A program made the position numbers and the translations under genes. A stretch of DNA of 64,000 nucleotides from positions 2,108,001 through 2,172,000 of the forward strand of contig NZ_CP014164.1 of the NCBI RefSeq assembly GCF_001543285.1, written 5' to 3'. Below, one piece after another: positions 1 through 7,952 of the stretch. The notes beneath the pieces were generated by a model. It was not told the origin of the DNA, searched no databases, and saw only the letters and a list, made by a program, of their open reading frames with translations. Numbering within the stretch: the stretch's first letter is position 1; each line of letters begins with the position of its first letter. This stretch comes from Aerococcus viridans. GTDB lineage: Bacteria; Bacillota; Bacilli; Lactobacillales; Aerococcaceae.

Positions 1-307
1 TTTCTTCCACAATAAATTCCTTTCTCTTTTTCTTATATATTGAATACAAAATAAAAAAGCGATTCGCTTTTTTACTTACTCTAGAATTTTTGCTTACAGC
101 GTTACATTATCTCAAATCTGAACCACAATTGGAAGCAAAATATCTTATATCATCATTACATTTTATTCTCTCAAAACTTAACCTGAAATATTACCCTTTT
201 CTTTTTGTCTGTGATATAATTCACATGTAAATAGGGATAACAATTTTCCTACTTTTATATATGCGGTTTCTATTGTGAATTTTGTGACATAAACTAGGAG
301 GTTTATT
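1..307. promoter_or_regulatory. Intergenic region upstream of gldA with extended -10 promoter
   Basis: No gene is visible in these 307 bases. A-rich/T-rich arms around GCG-ATT-CGC at 53-73 form a short hairpin that could end transcription on either strand. An extended -10 element (TGATATAAT, 212-220) precedes gldA, with no convincing -35 at the matching distance. The ribosome binding site AGGAGG lies at 296-301, six bases before the ATG at 308. The promoter call rests on sequence match only. Confidence 0.45.
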
Positions 308-1408
308 ATGGTTAGGGTATTTGCAAGTCCGGCACATTATGTTCAAGGTAAAAATATTTTAACAAGTCAAGTAGCTGTAGACTACATTCAAAAGTTAGGT
401 GATAAGGCCTTACTACTAGCAGATGATGTTGTTTGGGAAATTGTTGGGGAAACCCTAAATGACTCATTGACGGCAGCTGGCATGACCATTATCCGTGAGC
501 CTTTCCAAGGTGAAGCTTCTACTGCAGAGATTGATCGCGTAACGAAAATTGGTCAAGACAATGATGTAAATCTTGTTTTAGCACTAGGTGGTGGGAAAGC
601 TATTGATGCAGGGAAAGCCATTGCAGATGACCTACAGTCACCAGTGGCTATTTTACCAACCGTTGCTTCTACAGATGCACCAACTTCTGCGCTATCTGTT
701 ATTTACTCTGAGGAAGGCGCCTTTGAGAAATACCGATTCTACAAGAAGAATCCCGATCTAGTCCTATTAGATAGTCAAATTATTGCGCAAGCACCAGCTC
801 GTTTCTTCGCTTCAGGAATCGCTGATGCACTGGCAACTGCAGTTGAAATGCGACCAACTATGACTGGTAACCACGATACCATGGCCGGTGGGAAAACAAC
901 TTTAGCTGCTCAAGCGATTGGAGACAAGAGCAAGGAAGTCTTGTTCGCTGACGGAGTTAAAGCTTTTAAATCCGTTGAAAAACATGTAGTCACACCAGCA
1001 GTTGAGAATGTTATTGAAGCCAACACACTTCTTAGTGGACTGGGCTTTGAATCTGGTGGTCTTGCAGCTGCCCACGCTATCCATAATGGTTTCACAGCTT
1101 TAGAAGGTGACATTCATCACCTAACCCACGGTGAAAAAGTTGCTTATGGTACGCTAACACAACTCTTTATGGAAAATCGTCCAACTGAAGAGATTGATGC
1201 TTACATCGACCTGTATCAAGCTTTAAACTTACCTACTACCCTAAAAGAATTACACTTGGATCCTGAAGACCGTGATGCCTTGATTCGCGTGGGTAAACAG
1301 GCCACAATTGAAGGGGAAACAATTCACAACATGCCATATATCGTCACAGCTGAAGACGTTGCAGATGCCTTGATTGCTGTAGATGCATACGTAACCGGCC
1401 GCAAATAA
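308..1408 (+). CDS. gldA: Glycerol dehydrogenase, NAD-dependent, Zn-type
   Basis: Cytoplasmic enzyme that oxidises glycerol to dihydroxyacetone with NAD+. The 366-aa length is normal for the iron/zinc-containing group III alcohol dehydrogenases. The nucleotide-binding motif GGGKAIDAGKA is at residues 94-104. The expected zinc ligands are visible as Asp173 (GIADALAT), His256 (AAHAIHNG) and His274 (THGEKV), and the block SGLGFESGGLAAAHAIHNG matches the family closely. The start is well placed behind AGGAGG at 296-301. The gene stands alone and is closed by a strong terminator at 1440. No dihydroxyacetone kinase gene is adjacent, so its exact metabolic use here is inferred. The family assignment is secure. 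Confidence 0.93.
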   Translation: MVRVFASPAHYVQGKNILTSQVAVDYIQKLGDKALLLADDVVWEIVGETLNDSLTAAGMTIIREPFQGEASTAEIDRVTKIGQDNDVNLVLALGGGKAIDAGKAIADDLQSPVAILPTVASTDAPTSALSVIYSEEGAFEKYRFYKKNPDLVLLDSQIIAQAPARFFASGIADALATAVEMRPTMTGNHDTMAGGKTTLAAQAIGDKSKEVLFADGVKAFKSVEKHVVTPAVENVIEANTLLSGLGFESGGLAAAHAIHNGFTALEGDIHHLTHGEKVAYGTLTQLFMENRPTEEIDAYIDLYQALNLPTTLKELHLDPEDRDALIRVGKQATIEGETIHNMPYIVTAEDVADALIAVDAYVTGRK

Positions 1409-1439
1409 GCATAAAAATGACCAATTCCAAAATTGAAAG

Positions 1440-1467
1440 CGACTGAGATATACTCAGTCGTTTTTTT
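1440..1467 (+). terminator. Intrinsic terminator of gldA
   Basis: CGACTGAG and CTCAGTCG form a perfect 8-bp stem around a 5-base loop and are followed by seven T residues on the plus strand. It lies 31 bases after the gldA stop codon. Confidence 0.88.
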
Positions 1468-1489
1468 ACATGTAACTTAAAAAGATGAT

Positions 1490-2230
1490 TTAATGCCATA
1501 AGAAGTCCATGTATAGGTGGTTTTGTGCTGCCCATGTAGCTTCTGAGTGGTCCCCCCCTGCTGCTAAATGCATATAAGTTTCACCACCACGATCTAAGAA
1601 TGCTTGCTCAAGATAACCAGCCTGCTCTAAGCGATCTTGATTCACTTCTTGGTCACCAAAGGACAAGTATAATCGAGTGTCTTGGTCGATAGATTGGCGT
1701 CCCAATTCAGCCACTAATTCATCAAAACAAAAACCAAAAGCTGGTGATAATGCGGCAACTTTAGAAAAAGTCTCATTATGAACAACTCCACCATAATAAG
1801 CCATTAAGCCACCCATAGAGGAACCAGCAATTGCTGTGCCCTCACGCCCCGCAATAGTTGGATAGTTATCATCAATAAATGGTTTTAGTTCATTAACTAG
1901 CCAATCCATGAAATGATCTCCATAACCATCAATTTGACCAAAATGTGCTGTATCTACTGAATAAGGACAATATTCACGGAGACGTTCACCGTCTTCATGG
2001 CTACACTCAACGCCTACAACAATCAGCTCTTTATTGTAGGTATCCAGAAAATCCAATAAATCCCAAGATTTTCCATAAGTTGCCATCTCGTCAAAGAATA
2101 AGTTATGCCCATCAAACATGTAAAGAACAGGATAGCGTTGTTTACTTTCTGACAAACGATCTGGTAAATACATGTGGACTTGTTTATCCACATCCTTAAA
2201 TGGAAAATGAAAAGCAAATTGTTCATACAT
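1490..2230 (-). CDS. Alpha/beta-hydrolase, putative esterase (esterase D / enterochelin esterase-like family)
   Basis: A 246-aa soluble protein of the putative esterase family (PF00756-like). The nucleophile elbow G-S-S-M-G-G places the catalytic serine at Ser138. His228 (GGDHSE) near the C-terminus and Asp193 (SFGDQE) are the likely remaining triad members. The N-terminal YPVLYMFDGHN segment is typical of this family, as is the early HxDG-type oxyanion strand. There is no signal peptide, so it should act in the cytoplasm. AAGGAG (2241-2246) precedes the ATG at good spacing. It converges on gldA and has no clear operon partner. The substrate cannot be read from the sequence; small carboxylic esters are a family-based guess. 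Confidence 0.8.
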   Translation of the reverse strand: MYEQFAFHFPFKDVDKQVHMYLPDRLSESKQRYPVLYMFDGHNLFFDEMATYGKSWDLLDFLDTYNKELIVVGVECSHEDGERLREYCPYSVDTAHFGQIDGYGDHFMDWLVNELKPFIDDNYPTIAGREGTAIAGSSMGGLMAYYGGVVHNETFSKVAALSPAFGFCFDELVAELGRQSIDQDTRLYLSFGDQEVNQDRLEQAGYLEQAFLDRGGETYMHLAAGGDHSEATWAAQNHLYMDFLWH

Positions 2231-2673
2231 AGTCGCACAACTCCTTATTGATACTTACTTTAATACACCGTGTAGAAATAGCAGAAAGACTTTACTTAAA
2301 TCCATTACATGATTTTCTCCACATCCGGGAAAATATAAGGCACAATTGTCATAAAATACTAACCAGCAATTGAATTAGGATTGACTTCTTCGGTTAATCG
2401 GCTACTAAATGATTGGAATTAACATAAATTTTACGCGTGCAACTGCAATAATTCCTTGCATGATTGTCGAATCTTTTTCTCATAATGAAGCCATTCCTTT
2501 TAAATAGTCCATTTCATTATAAGGCAAAAAAGCTGAAACAGGTATTGTTAATTACTTTTATTAGTTTTATACTAAACGAAACTTATCGATTGATAAGTTT
2601 ATGAATTTTAAAACAACACAATTAATTCAACAAGCTCACCAAACTACCAGGACATTATGAGAAAGAAGGTCAT
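2231..2673. other. Intergenic region with a decayed gene tail and a perfect inverted repeat
   Basis: No intact gene is present. On the minus strand, about 2431-2546 holds two short open stretches in neighbouring frames: one reads LPYNEMDYLKGMA and the next KEWLHYEKKIRQSCKELL before a stop. They look like the C-terminus of a former protein broken by a frameshift, but I cannot name its family. A perfect inverted repeat (AAACTTATC, GATT spacer, GATAAGTTT) lies at 2579-2600, about 75 bases upstream of uvsE. It could be an operator or a hairpin, and it is not a LexA box. Confidence 0.35.
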
Positions 2674-3948
2674 ATGATGAATTCAACAATAAAGGTTGGT
2701 TACGCCTGCTTGAACCTAGACTTAGATCGAGGGTTTAAAACTTGTCGTTTTGCTAATTTAACTAATGAAAAATGGATTGAGTTAATTAGCTGGAATTTAG
2801 AAACACTTAAACAAATGTTGATTTACACTGCAGACCACAACATTCAAATGTTACGGTTATCAAGTGATTTAATTCCTTTTGCGACTAAGGATAAAGATGA
2901 GGTTGATTTAAACTGGCAGGTATATTTTCAAGATGAATTCGATGCACTAAAGAAGCTCATAAAGAATTTAGACATCCGCATATCCTTTCACCCTGGTCAA
3001 TATACTGTGCTAAATTCACCAAAGGAGGATGTAGTAGAGCGCGCAATTGCTGATTTGGATTATCATGCCGATTTGTTGGCGTTATTGGGCGGTGATCAAA
3101 GTAATAAAATGGTGATTCATATTGGTGGTGTGTATGGCGATAAAGACGCCGCAATTCAACGGTTTATTCAAGTAGCTAATAGCCTTTCTAGTAAGATTCG
3201 TCGTCATTTAATCATCGAAAATGATGAACGCTTATTTAATATTGAAGATGTCTTGTATATTAGTCAACTCACTCACTTACCTGTTGTATTTGATAACCTA
3301 CATTTCAATATATTAAAACCCGAAAATAGCCGTAGCATGAAAACCTATATTGAATTAGCTGGTCAAACTTGGACTACTAATGATGGTAGACAGGTTATAC
3401 ACTATAGCCAACAAGCATTAGGTAAAAAACCGGGTGCGCATACTAGAACGACCGCACTTGATCCATTTATCCATTTCATTCAAAATGAATTAAGTGGCCC
3501 TATTGATATCATGTTAGAAGTAAAAGATAAAAATCGGTCTGCAGAAAAAATCCAATTATATCTTGACCAAGATATTGGGGCCGCCGAAAAGTTATGGGCA
3601 CGTTATAAATATGACGTGATGGCAAAGTCTTTAAATATTTATCAAGCCATTAGAAACCTTTTAAAAGATAAAGAGCACACTGATTTTGAAGCCTTTATCC
3701 AATATCTTGAAACTGCTGAAAACTTACCAGAAGATATTGGTAATGAAATAAATGCTGGACAACATATTTGGGGATACTTTAAAAACCAAGCCACCGATAC
3801 TGAGCGTGGTAAGTTTAAACGCAATCAAGAAAAACTACAAAACCAAGAAATATCGATTACACAATTCCGTCGATACTTGAATCAATTACTGAAAAAGTAC
3901 CCAAATCCATATTTAGCTGACAGTATTTACTTCAAGCCATTCAAATAA
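2674..3948 (+). CDS. uvsE: UV-damage endonuclease UvsE fused to a C-terminal DUF1722 (YbgA-like) domain
   Basis: Residues 1-300 form a UVDE TIM barrel that nicks DNA 5' of UV photoproducts and other lesions. Visible metal-site motifs are RLSSD (61-65), SFHPGQY (104-110), HIGG (149-152), ENDE (182-185), DNLHF (207-211), GAHT (254-257) and MLEVKDKN (280-287). Classical UvsE is about 300-320 aa, and this protein is 424. The extra C-terminus (about 306-421) matches DUF1722: W308-A-R-Y-K312, QHIWGYFK (363-370) and KYPNPYL (408-414). DUF1722 is otherwise seen next to photolyase (ybgA-phrB) or fused to DUF523/TudS-type proteins. The start may be the second ATG (2677), which has better spacing from AAGAAGG. 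The UvsE call is secure; the function of the added domain is unknown. Confidence 0.88.
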   Translation: MMNSTIKVGYACLNLDLDRGFKTCRFANLTNEKWIELISWNLETLKQMLIYTADHNIQMLRLSSDLIPFATKDKDEVDLNWQVYFQDEFDALKKLIKNLDIRISFHPGQYTVLNSPKEDVVERAIADLDYHADLLALLGGDQSNKMVIHIGGVYGDKDAAIQRFIQVANSLSSKIRRHLIIENDERLFNIEDVLYISQLTHLPVVFDNLHFNILKPENSRSMKTYIELAGQTWTTNDGRQVIHYSQQALGKKPGAHTRTTALDPFIHFIQNELSGPIDIMLEVKDKNRSAEKIQLYLDQDIGAAEKLWARYKYDVMAKSLNIYQAIRNLLKDKEHTDFEAFIQYLETAENLPEDIGNEINAGQHIWGYFKNQATDTERGKFKRNQEKLQNQEISITQFRRYLNQLLKKYPNPYLADSIYFKPFK

Positions 3949-3977
3949 CTACTTAAGATAGGAAGATGATAATAAAT

Positions 3978-4425
3978 ATGGCAAAACATGTAATGGTAGT
4001 TGGGTCAGATATGGGCGGTATATCCGCTAGCCGATTACGACCCGCAAGCCATTAAGTAGATATCCATGAGAAAAATGATTAACCAGTTGGTAAGATGCCC
4101 CAATCCAAAAATGATGATCATATCTTCAGAAGTTTCAGAAATTATAATTGAAGGAAAACACGCTACACACCGGAAGATTTCAAAAGTAAATTTAATGTAA
4201 ACCATGGAGCGACTTTTGGCTTAGGATCTTCTTTGGGGCAAAGTAATCACTTTAGGCTACCTTTAAAGAAAAAAAGGGCAACAATTTATACTTTGCTGGG
4301 TCAAGCAGCCCTCCAGGTGCCGGTGTAGCGATTATACTCTCCTCAGAAAAATTACTGCCGATGAAGTCATGTTGGATGATGGTATAAAATCCTCCTCATC
4401 ATCAATTGTTGCAACATTACTATAG
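3978..4425 (+). pseudogene. Remnant of a phytoene/diapophytoene desaturase gene (CrtN/CrtI family)
   Basis: The reading frame opening at 3978 begins MAKHVMVVGSDMGGISAS, a decayed FAD-binding N-terminus. It continues through two stop codons as VDIHEKND and PVGKM, the usual second strand of these enzymes. After a large internal loss, the family C-terminus reappears around 4200-4370 as HGATFGLGSSLGQSNHFR. A frameshift follows, then NNLYFAGSSSPPGAGVAI, the FAD-contacting end of CrtN/CrtI. Intact enzymes are about 500 aa, so roughly two thirds is missing. It sits directly upstream of a TspO-like gene. The gene is clearly dead; the family assignment rests on both ends and is confident, but CrtN versus a related oxidase cannot be separated. 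Confidence 0.8.
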
Positions 4426-4450
4426 AAACTAAATTGAAAGGAAGATATTC

Positions 4451-5179
4451 ATGAAAAAATATACCCAATGGCCCGTAATTTATCTCATCGCATTTGCTGT
4501 AATGATTTTTCTAAATTACTGGTCTGCCACTAACGTTGGGATTGTCGCAAATCAAGACCCTGCACTCATTCAACCTGCCGGCTACGCTTTCTCCATTTGG
4601 GGAATCATCTACATACTCACTTTTATTTGGATCATTCGCTTATTCTTTAATCGTCAAAAAGCGCAACCAGTAGTAGATAGATTAACTTTTCTGCCTGTTA
4701 TCAATTTCTTTCTGAACGGTTTTTGGATTATTACCTTTACCCAAGAATGGTTGCTTGTTTCTACAATCATTATTGCTTTATTACTCATCAACTTAGTCAC
4801 CATATATACAAGATTATCGGATATAGATAGCCGACACTGGCTTGATCGTTTACCATTCTCTATTTACTTTGCTTGGGTAACTGTTGCAACAATTGTCAAT
4901 ATCTTCACCTGGTTTATCGGTGCCGGCATTAATTCTTTCATTGGACTTTCTGAGTTATCTTGGACCAATATCATGCTAGTAGTAGCTAGTCTATTAATGG
5001 GTTACATCACCTTTAGATACAAAGACATTGCCTTTCCATTAGTATTCATTTGGAGTTATGTAGCGATTTTAATAGAAAACCAGTTTAACTACGTTTCTTT
5101 AGCGGTTATCCTTATCATCTGTATCATTGCACAGTTGGCTAGTGCCAGTCTATTGATGAAACAGTACTTAAGCAAATAA
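4451..5179 (+). CDS. TspO/MBR-like tryptophan-rich membrane protein
   Basis: A 242-aa integral membrane protein with about six or seven hydrophobic spans (first at about 7-25, then a series from 47 to 232). The motif PAGYAFSIWGIIYIL at about 41-55 is characteristic of the longer TspO/MBR relatives of Firmicutes. Aromatic residues are abundant, as in this family, whose members bind porphyrins or other small hydrophobic ligands. AAGGAAG at 4438-4444 is a good ribosome binding site. It follows the crtN remnant at close range, so the two may once have formed a carotenoid-linked operon. The ligand and role here are unknown. Confidence 0.65.
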   Translation: MKKYTQWPVIYLIAFAVMIFLNYWSATNVGIVANQDPALIQPAGYAFSIWGIIYILTFIWIIRLFFNRQKAQPVVDRLTFLPVINFFLNGFWIITFTQEWLLVSTIIIALLLINLVTIYTRLSDIDSRHWLDRLPFSIYFAWVTVATIVNIFTWFIGAGINSFIGLSELSWTNIMLVVASLLMGYITFRYKDIAFPLVFIWSYVAILIENQFNYVSLAVILIICIIAQLASASLLMKQYLSK

Positions 5180-5489
5180 TAACTTAAATAAAAAAGCTCC
5201 CTAAGTGCACGCTTAGAGAGCTGAGACAAAAAGTATTCGCGGTTAGCAGATGGACCTGGCTAACCTTTTTTTGTGCATCCCAACAACAAACGATACACCT
5301 AGTATAAACCGGATGCAAGTATAGCTAGGCATGGTTAAATTGTAATTGCTAGCTAGGGTGATTTACAAGTGAAACATTTCACATTTACAATATATGCCCT
5401 TTTTATCCCCTTCCCTACAAGGTTTTAACGAAAAAAAGCACATTTCTGTGCTTTTCATTTAATCATCTTAGAAAAAATATAGTCGCTTC
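5180..5489. terminator. Convergent intergenic region with terminators for both strands
   Basis: Three hairpins fill this 310-bp gap. The first pairs AGCTCCCTAAG (5195-5205) with CTTAGAGAGCT (5212-5222) and has one mismatch. The second pairs GGTTAGC (5241-5247) with GCTAACC (5259-5265) and is followed by seven T: the plus-strand terminator for the TspO-like gene. The third pairs AAAAGCACA (5434-5442) with TGTGCTTTT (5447-5455). On the minus strand it ends in a T run and terminates the small gene at 5490. No coding sequence was seen between 5273 and 5430. Confidence 0.75.
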
Positions 5490-5708
5490 CTAAAGACTAA
5501 AGGCCCAGTATAAAAAGACCAATCCTGTTATTACAGCAATAATCAAAAGAAAGATAATAATGTCAACGAAAGTATCCCTAGGATTATCACGAATCCGATC
5601 AGGTTGTTCTTTAAACCGCTCTCTTTGTCGTTGCCTAGCAGAAAGTTGTTCTAGGCGATTTCGGTCTCCATGTTTATCTTGCGCATTCATTTTTCTTCTA
5701 TTAAACAT
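5490..5708 (-). CDS. Small single-span membrane protein, unknown function
   Basis: A 72-aa protein. Residues 1-46 are very rich in Arg, Lys, Gln and Asp (for example RNRLEQLSARQRQRERFKEQ). One hydrophobic helix follows at about 48-70, ending near the C-terminus. The arrangement suggests a tail-anchored protein with a charged cytoplasmic N-terminus. The start at 5708 follows GAAGGCGG. A terminator lies just downstream, which supports a real gene. It is separated from tsaD by about 80 bp and is transcribed in the same direction. I do not recognise a family. Confidence 0.55.
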   Translation of the reverse strand: MFNRRKMNAQDKHGDRNRLEQLSARQRQRERFKEQPDRIRDNPRDTFVDIIIFLLIIAVITGLVFLYWAFSL

Positions 5709-5791
5709 TACCCCACCGCCTTCTCTTTCTCACTCGATTATAAATTGTATACTATTATAAAGAAAACTTACCTCGCTTCAAAATATTCTAC

Positions 5792-6802
5792 CTATGACAA
5801 GCTCATACCTGGTTTAGCGTCTAACGCTAAAGAAGCAAATTGCTGTGTTCGGTATAAAGACTCTGCTGCAGCACCTATCATCGCCGCATTGTCACCGCAA
5901 AGGCTTAATGGCGGGAAATGTAAGGTGACTGGACGATCTAATCCTTCAACTGCTGCTGTTAATTGGCTACGTAAACCTTTGTTGGCTGCTACACCGCCTG
6001 CAACTAGTAAGTGGTTGATTTCTGGATATTGGTTTAAGGCAGAAATTGTCCGACCCACTAATTGATCAAGTGCTGCTGCTTGGAATGAAGCTGCGACATT
6101 GTTCATATCAACCGTTTCATTCTTTTGTTTGGCATTATGCATATGGTTGATTACAGCAGACTTTAAGCCTGAAAAAGAAAAATCTAATGTATCTTCCCCC
6201 TTCATAGCTCGCGGATATTGATAAACATCTTCCCCTTCATGAGCCATCTGGTCAATGATTTTCCCACCTGGATAAGGCACCCCGATGACACGGCCGATTT
6301 TATCGTAAGCTTCTCCTACAGCATCATCACGCGTATCACCAATTGTTTCAAAATCATTTTCTCCGCGCATAATAACTAGTTCAGTATGACCACCGGATAC
6401 AACTAAAGCCAACAATGGATAAACCATTGGTGAAATCAGTTGATTGGCGTATATATGACCAGCCATATGATTAACCCCGATTAAAGGTTTTTGATGAGCA
6501 AAGGCTAAAGCTTTTGCTGCCGTAACCCCAATTAATAATGAACCGACTAGGCCGGGTCCTTGGGTTACTGCGACAGCGTCCACATCTTCCCAGGTCGCGT
6601 TACCTTCAGTCATAGCTAGGTCGATGATTTGAGTAATTTGTTCTACATGATGACGGCTGGCGATTTCAGGCACGACACCGCCAAACCGCATATGACTTTT
6701 TATTTGACTTGCGACAACGTTGGACAGCATGTCTGTCCCGTTCTGGACGATGGCAGCGGATGTTTCATCACAAGAAGATTCGATTGCTAGTATTGTTGCC
6801 AT
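5792..6802 (-). CDS. tsaD: tRNA N6-adenosine threonylcarbamoyltransferase TsaD
   Basis: Transfers the threonylcarbamoyl group from TC-AMP to A37 of ANN-decoding tRNAs (t6A), in complex with TsaB and TsaE. The 336-aa length is standard. The iron/metal-binding HxxxH motif is visible as His112 and His116 (NHMAGHIYAN). Other family marks are ESSCDETS (8-15), the TQGPGLVGSL block at 80-89, and VSGGHTELV with DDAVGEAYDK in the nucleotide-binding half. GGAG lies a few bases upstream of the ATG. It is the last gene of the operon tsaB-GNAT-rimI-tsaD, so its partner TsaB is made from the same transcript. Very high confidence. Confidence 0.97.
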   Translation of the reverse strand: MATILAIESSCDETSAAIVQNGTDMLSNVVASQIKSHMRFGGVVPEIASRHHVEQITQIIDLAMTEGNATWEDVDAVAVTQGPGLVGSLLIGVTAAKALAFAHQKPLIGVNHMAGHIYANQLISPMVYPLLALVVSGGHTELVIMRGENDFETIGDTRDDAVGEAYDKIGRVIGVPYPGGKIIDQMAHEGEDVYQYPRAMKGEDTLDFSFSGLKSAVINHMHNAKQKNETVDMNNVAASFQAAALDQLVGRTISALNQYPEINHLLVAGGVAANKGLRSQLTAAVEGLDRPVTLHFPPLSLCGDNAAMIGAAAESLYRTQQFASLALDAKPGMSLS

Positions 6803-6830
6803 AGCAAAATGGCTCCTTTCAGTTTTTTTT

Positions 6831-7325
6831 TCAGATTTTATCCACTAAATTTCGTTGATAAATAATAGCGTCGTCTAAGTCTACAGGATAATAGTTGGGA
6901 CGACTAGCAATTTGTTTGAAGGCTAGTTTTTCGTATAGTTGTCGCGCTGCTTGATTACGGCTCCGGACTTCAAGGGTCACTATTTTACCTTTATTTTGGG
7001 CAAAATAAAGCAAAGCCTCTTCAAGCAACCGGTAGCTAAGTCCTTGTCTACGGTAATCAGGCAATATGGCAATATTGAAGAGCTCTACCTCATCAATAAT
7101 CAATTGAAAATGCGCTAGTCCAACAATCTCTAAATTTGCTGGATCGCGCATAATAAAGAAGTGATGGTATGGATTAGCCAGGCTATTCCCAATGGCTTCT
7201 GCGGTCCAAGACAGGTCCCCTTGGAAGGCTTGGTGCAAGCCAACGTGGATTTCGGTGGCTATTTTGCCTAAGGCTTTAGGGTCTTGGTCTTTGGCCCAAT
7301 GGTGGTCTAGGTGGTCAATTTGCAC
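6831..7325 (-). CDS. rimI: Ribosomal-protein-alanine N-acetyltransferase-like GNAT (RimI)
   Basis: A 164-aa GNAT acetyltransferase of the RimI type, which acetylates protein N-termini such as that of ribosomal protein S18 using acetyl-CoA. Core motifs are visible: the substrate-side SWTAEAIGNSLANPYH (about 39-54), the acetyl-CoA loop LPDYRRQGLSYRLLEEAL (about 108-125), and LEVRSRNQAARQLYEKLAF in the C-terminal half. It lies between a second GNAT (3 bp upstream) and tsaD. This placement inside the t6A cluster is the normal one for rimI in Firmicutes. Of the two GNATs here, this one fits RimI better because of the SWT motif and the C-terminal DDAIIYQR stretch. Confidence 0.85.
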   Translation of the reverse strand: MQIDHLDHHWAKDQDPKALGKIATEIHVGLHQAFQGDLSWTAEAIGNSLANPYHHFFIMRDPANLEIVGLAHFQLIIDEVELFNIAILPDYRRQGLSYRLLEEALLYFAQNKGKIVTLEVRSRNQAARQLYEKLAFKQIASRPNYYPVDLDDAIIYQRNLVDKI

Positions 7326-7328
7326 AGA

Positions 7329-7952
7329 TTACACCCCTTCGACGATTTCGATTTGCTCTACATTAATTAGGGGAGCTAACCGCATTTCGAAGGCATCTTC
7401 GTCATTGTCAGAGTAATAGTTCTCTTTGGTATCACTTTCGTAAAATCCAAAACGTTGATAAAAACGTTGTGCGCCATGGTTTGATGCCCGTACCTCTAGT
7501 GTCATAGCATTTCGGTCCAGTTGTTTAGCACAGTCGATAGCTCGGTCCAATAAGGCAGTCCCGATACCGATAGATTGGTAATCTGGATTTACGACTAAGT
7601 TTGAAATATGGACATCCGTCCGGTCACGGCGACAGCCAATAAAGCCTACTAATTCTTCACCTAAAAAGGCTTGGATGTAATAGGTATTAGGATTTTGGGT
7701 CATATCATACAGGAAGTCCCGGGCTGTCCAAGACATGACTTGGTGATAGGCGCGGTATTCGACGTCAACCATCTGATGGATCACGGTGGTATCTTGCATA
7801 ACAAAGAAAATGGATTGGCCATCTGGTAAGGCAATTGACTGTTTGTCTAATATTAAATCGGATACTAATGAATGTTTCATTGTAAACAACACCTGTCGAT
7901 TAAAATTTTTGAAAAATGCTTTAATTTGTTCTCTCCACGTACGTGCCTTCAT
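7329..7952 (-). CDS. Second RimI-like GNAT N-acetyltransferase
   Basis: A GNAT-fold acetyltransferase of about 207 aa. The motif HISNLVVNPDYQSIGIGTALLDRAI carries the acetyl-CoA pyrophosphate loop, and LEVRASNHGAQRFYQRFGF is the C-terminal family block. The frame is open further upstream to 8036. I chose the ATG at 7952 because AGGAGG (7962-7967) sits nine bases before it; this leaves a 32-bp overlap with the end of tsaB and suggests translational coupling. An N-terminal stretch of about 60 residues precedes the GNAT core and has no recognisable motif. The target is unknown: either a second protein N-terminal acetylase or a diverged rimI duplicate. Confidence 0.78.
   Translation of the reverse strand: MKARTWREQIKAFFKNFNRQVLFTMKHSLVSDLILDKQSIALPDGQSIFFVMQDTTVIHQMVDVEYRAYHQVMSWTARDFLYDMTQNPNTYYIQAFLGEELVGFIGCRRDRTDVHISNLVVNPDYQSIGIGTALLDRAIDCAKQLDRNAMTLEVRASNHGAQRFYQRFGFYESDTKENYYSDNDEDAFEMRLAPLINVEQIEIVEGV

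Noticed and set aside
2579..2600. LexA/SOS box before uvsE
   Set aside because: The inverted repeat does not contain the CGAAC...GTTCG halves of the Gram-positive LexA site.
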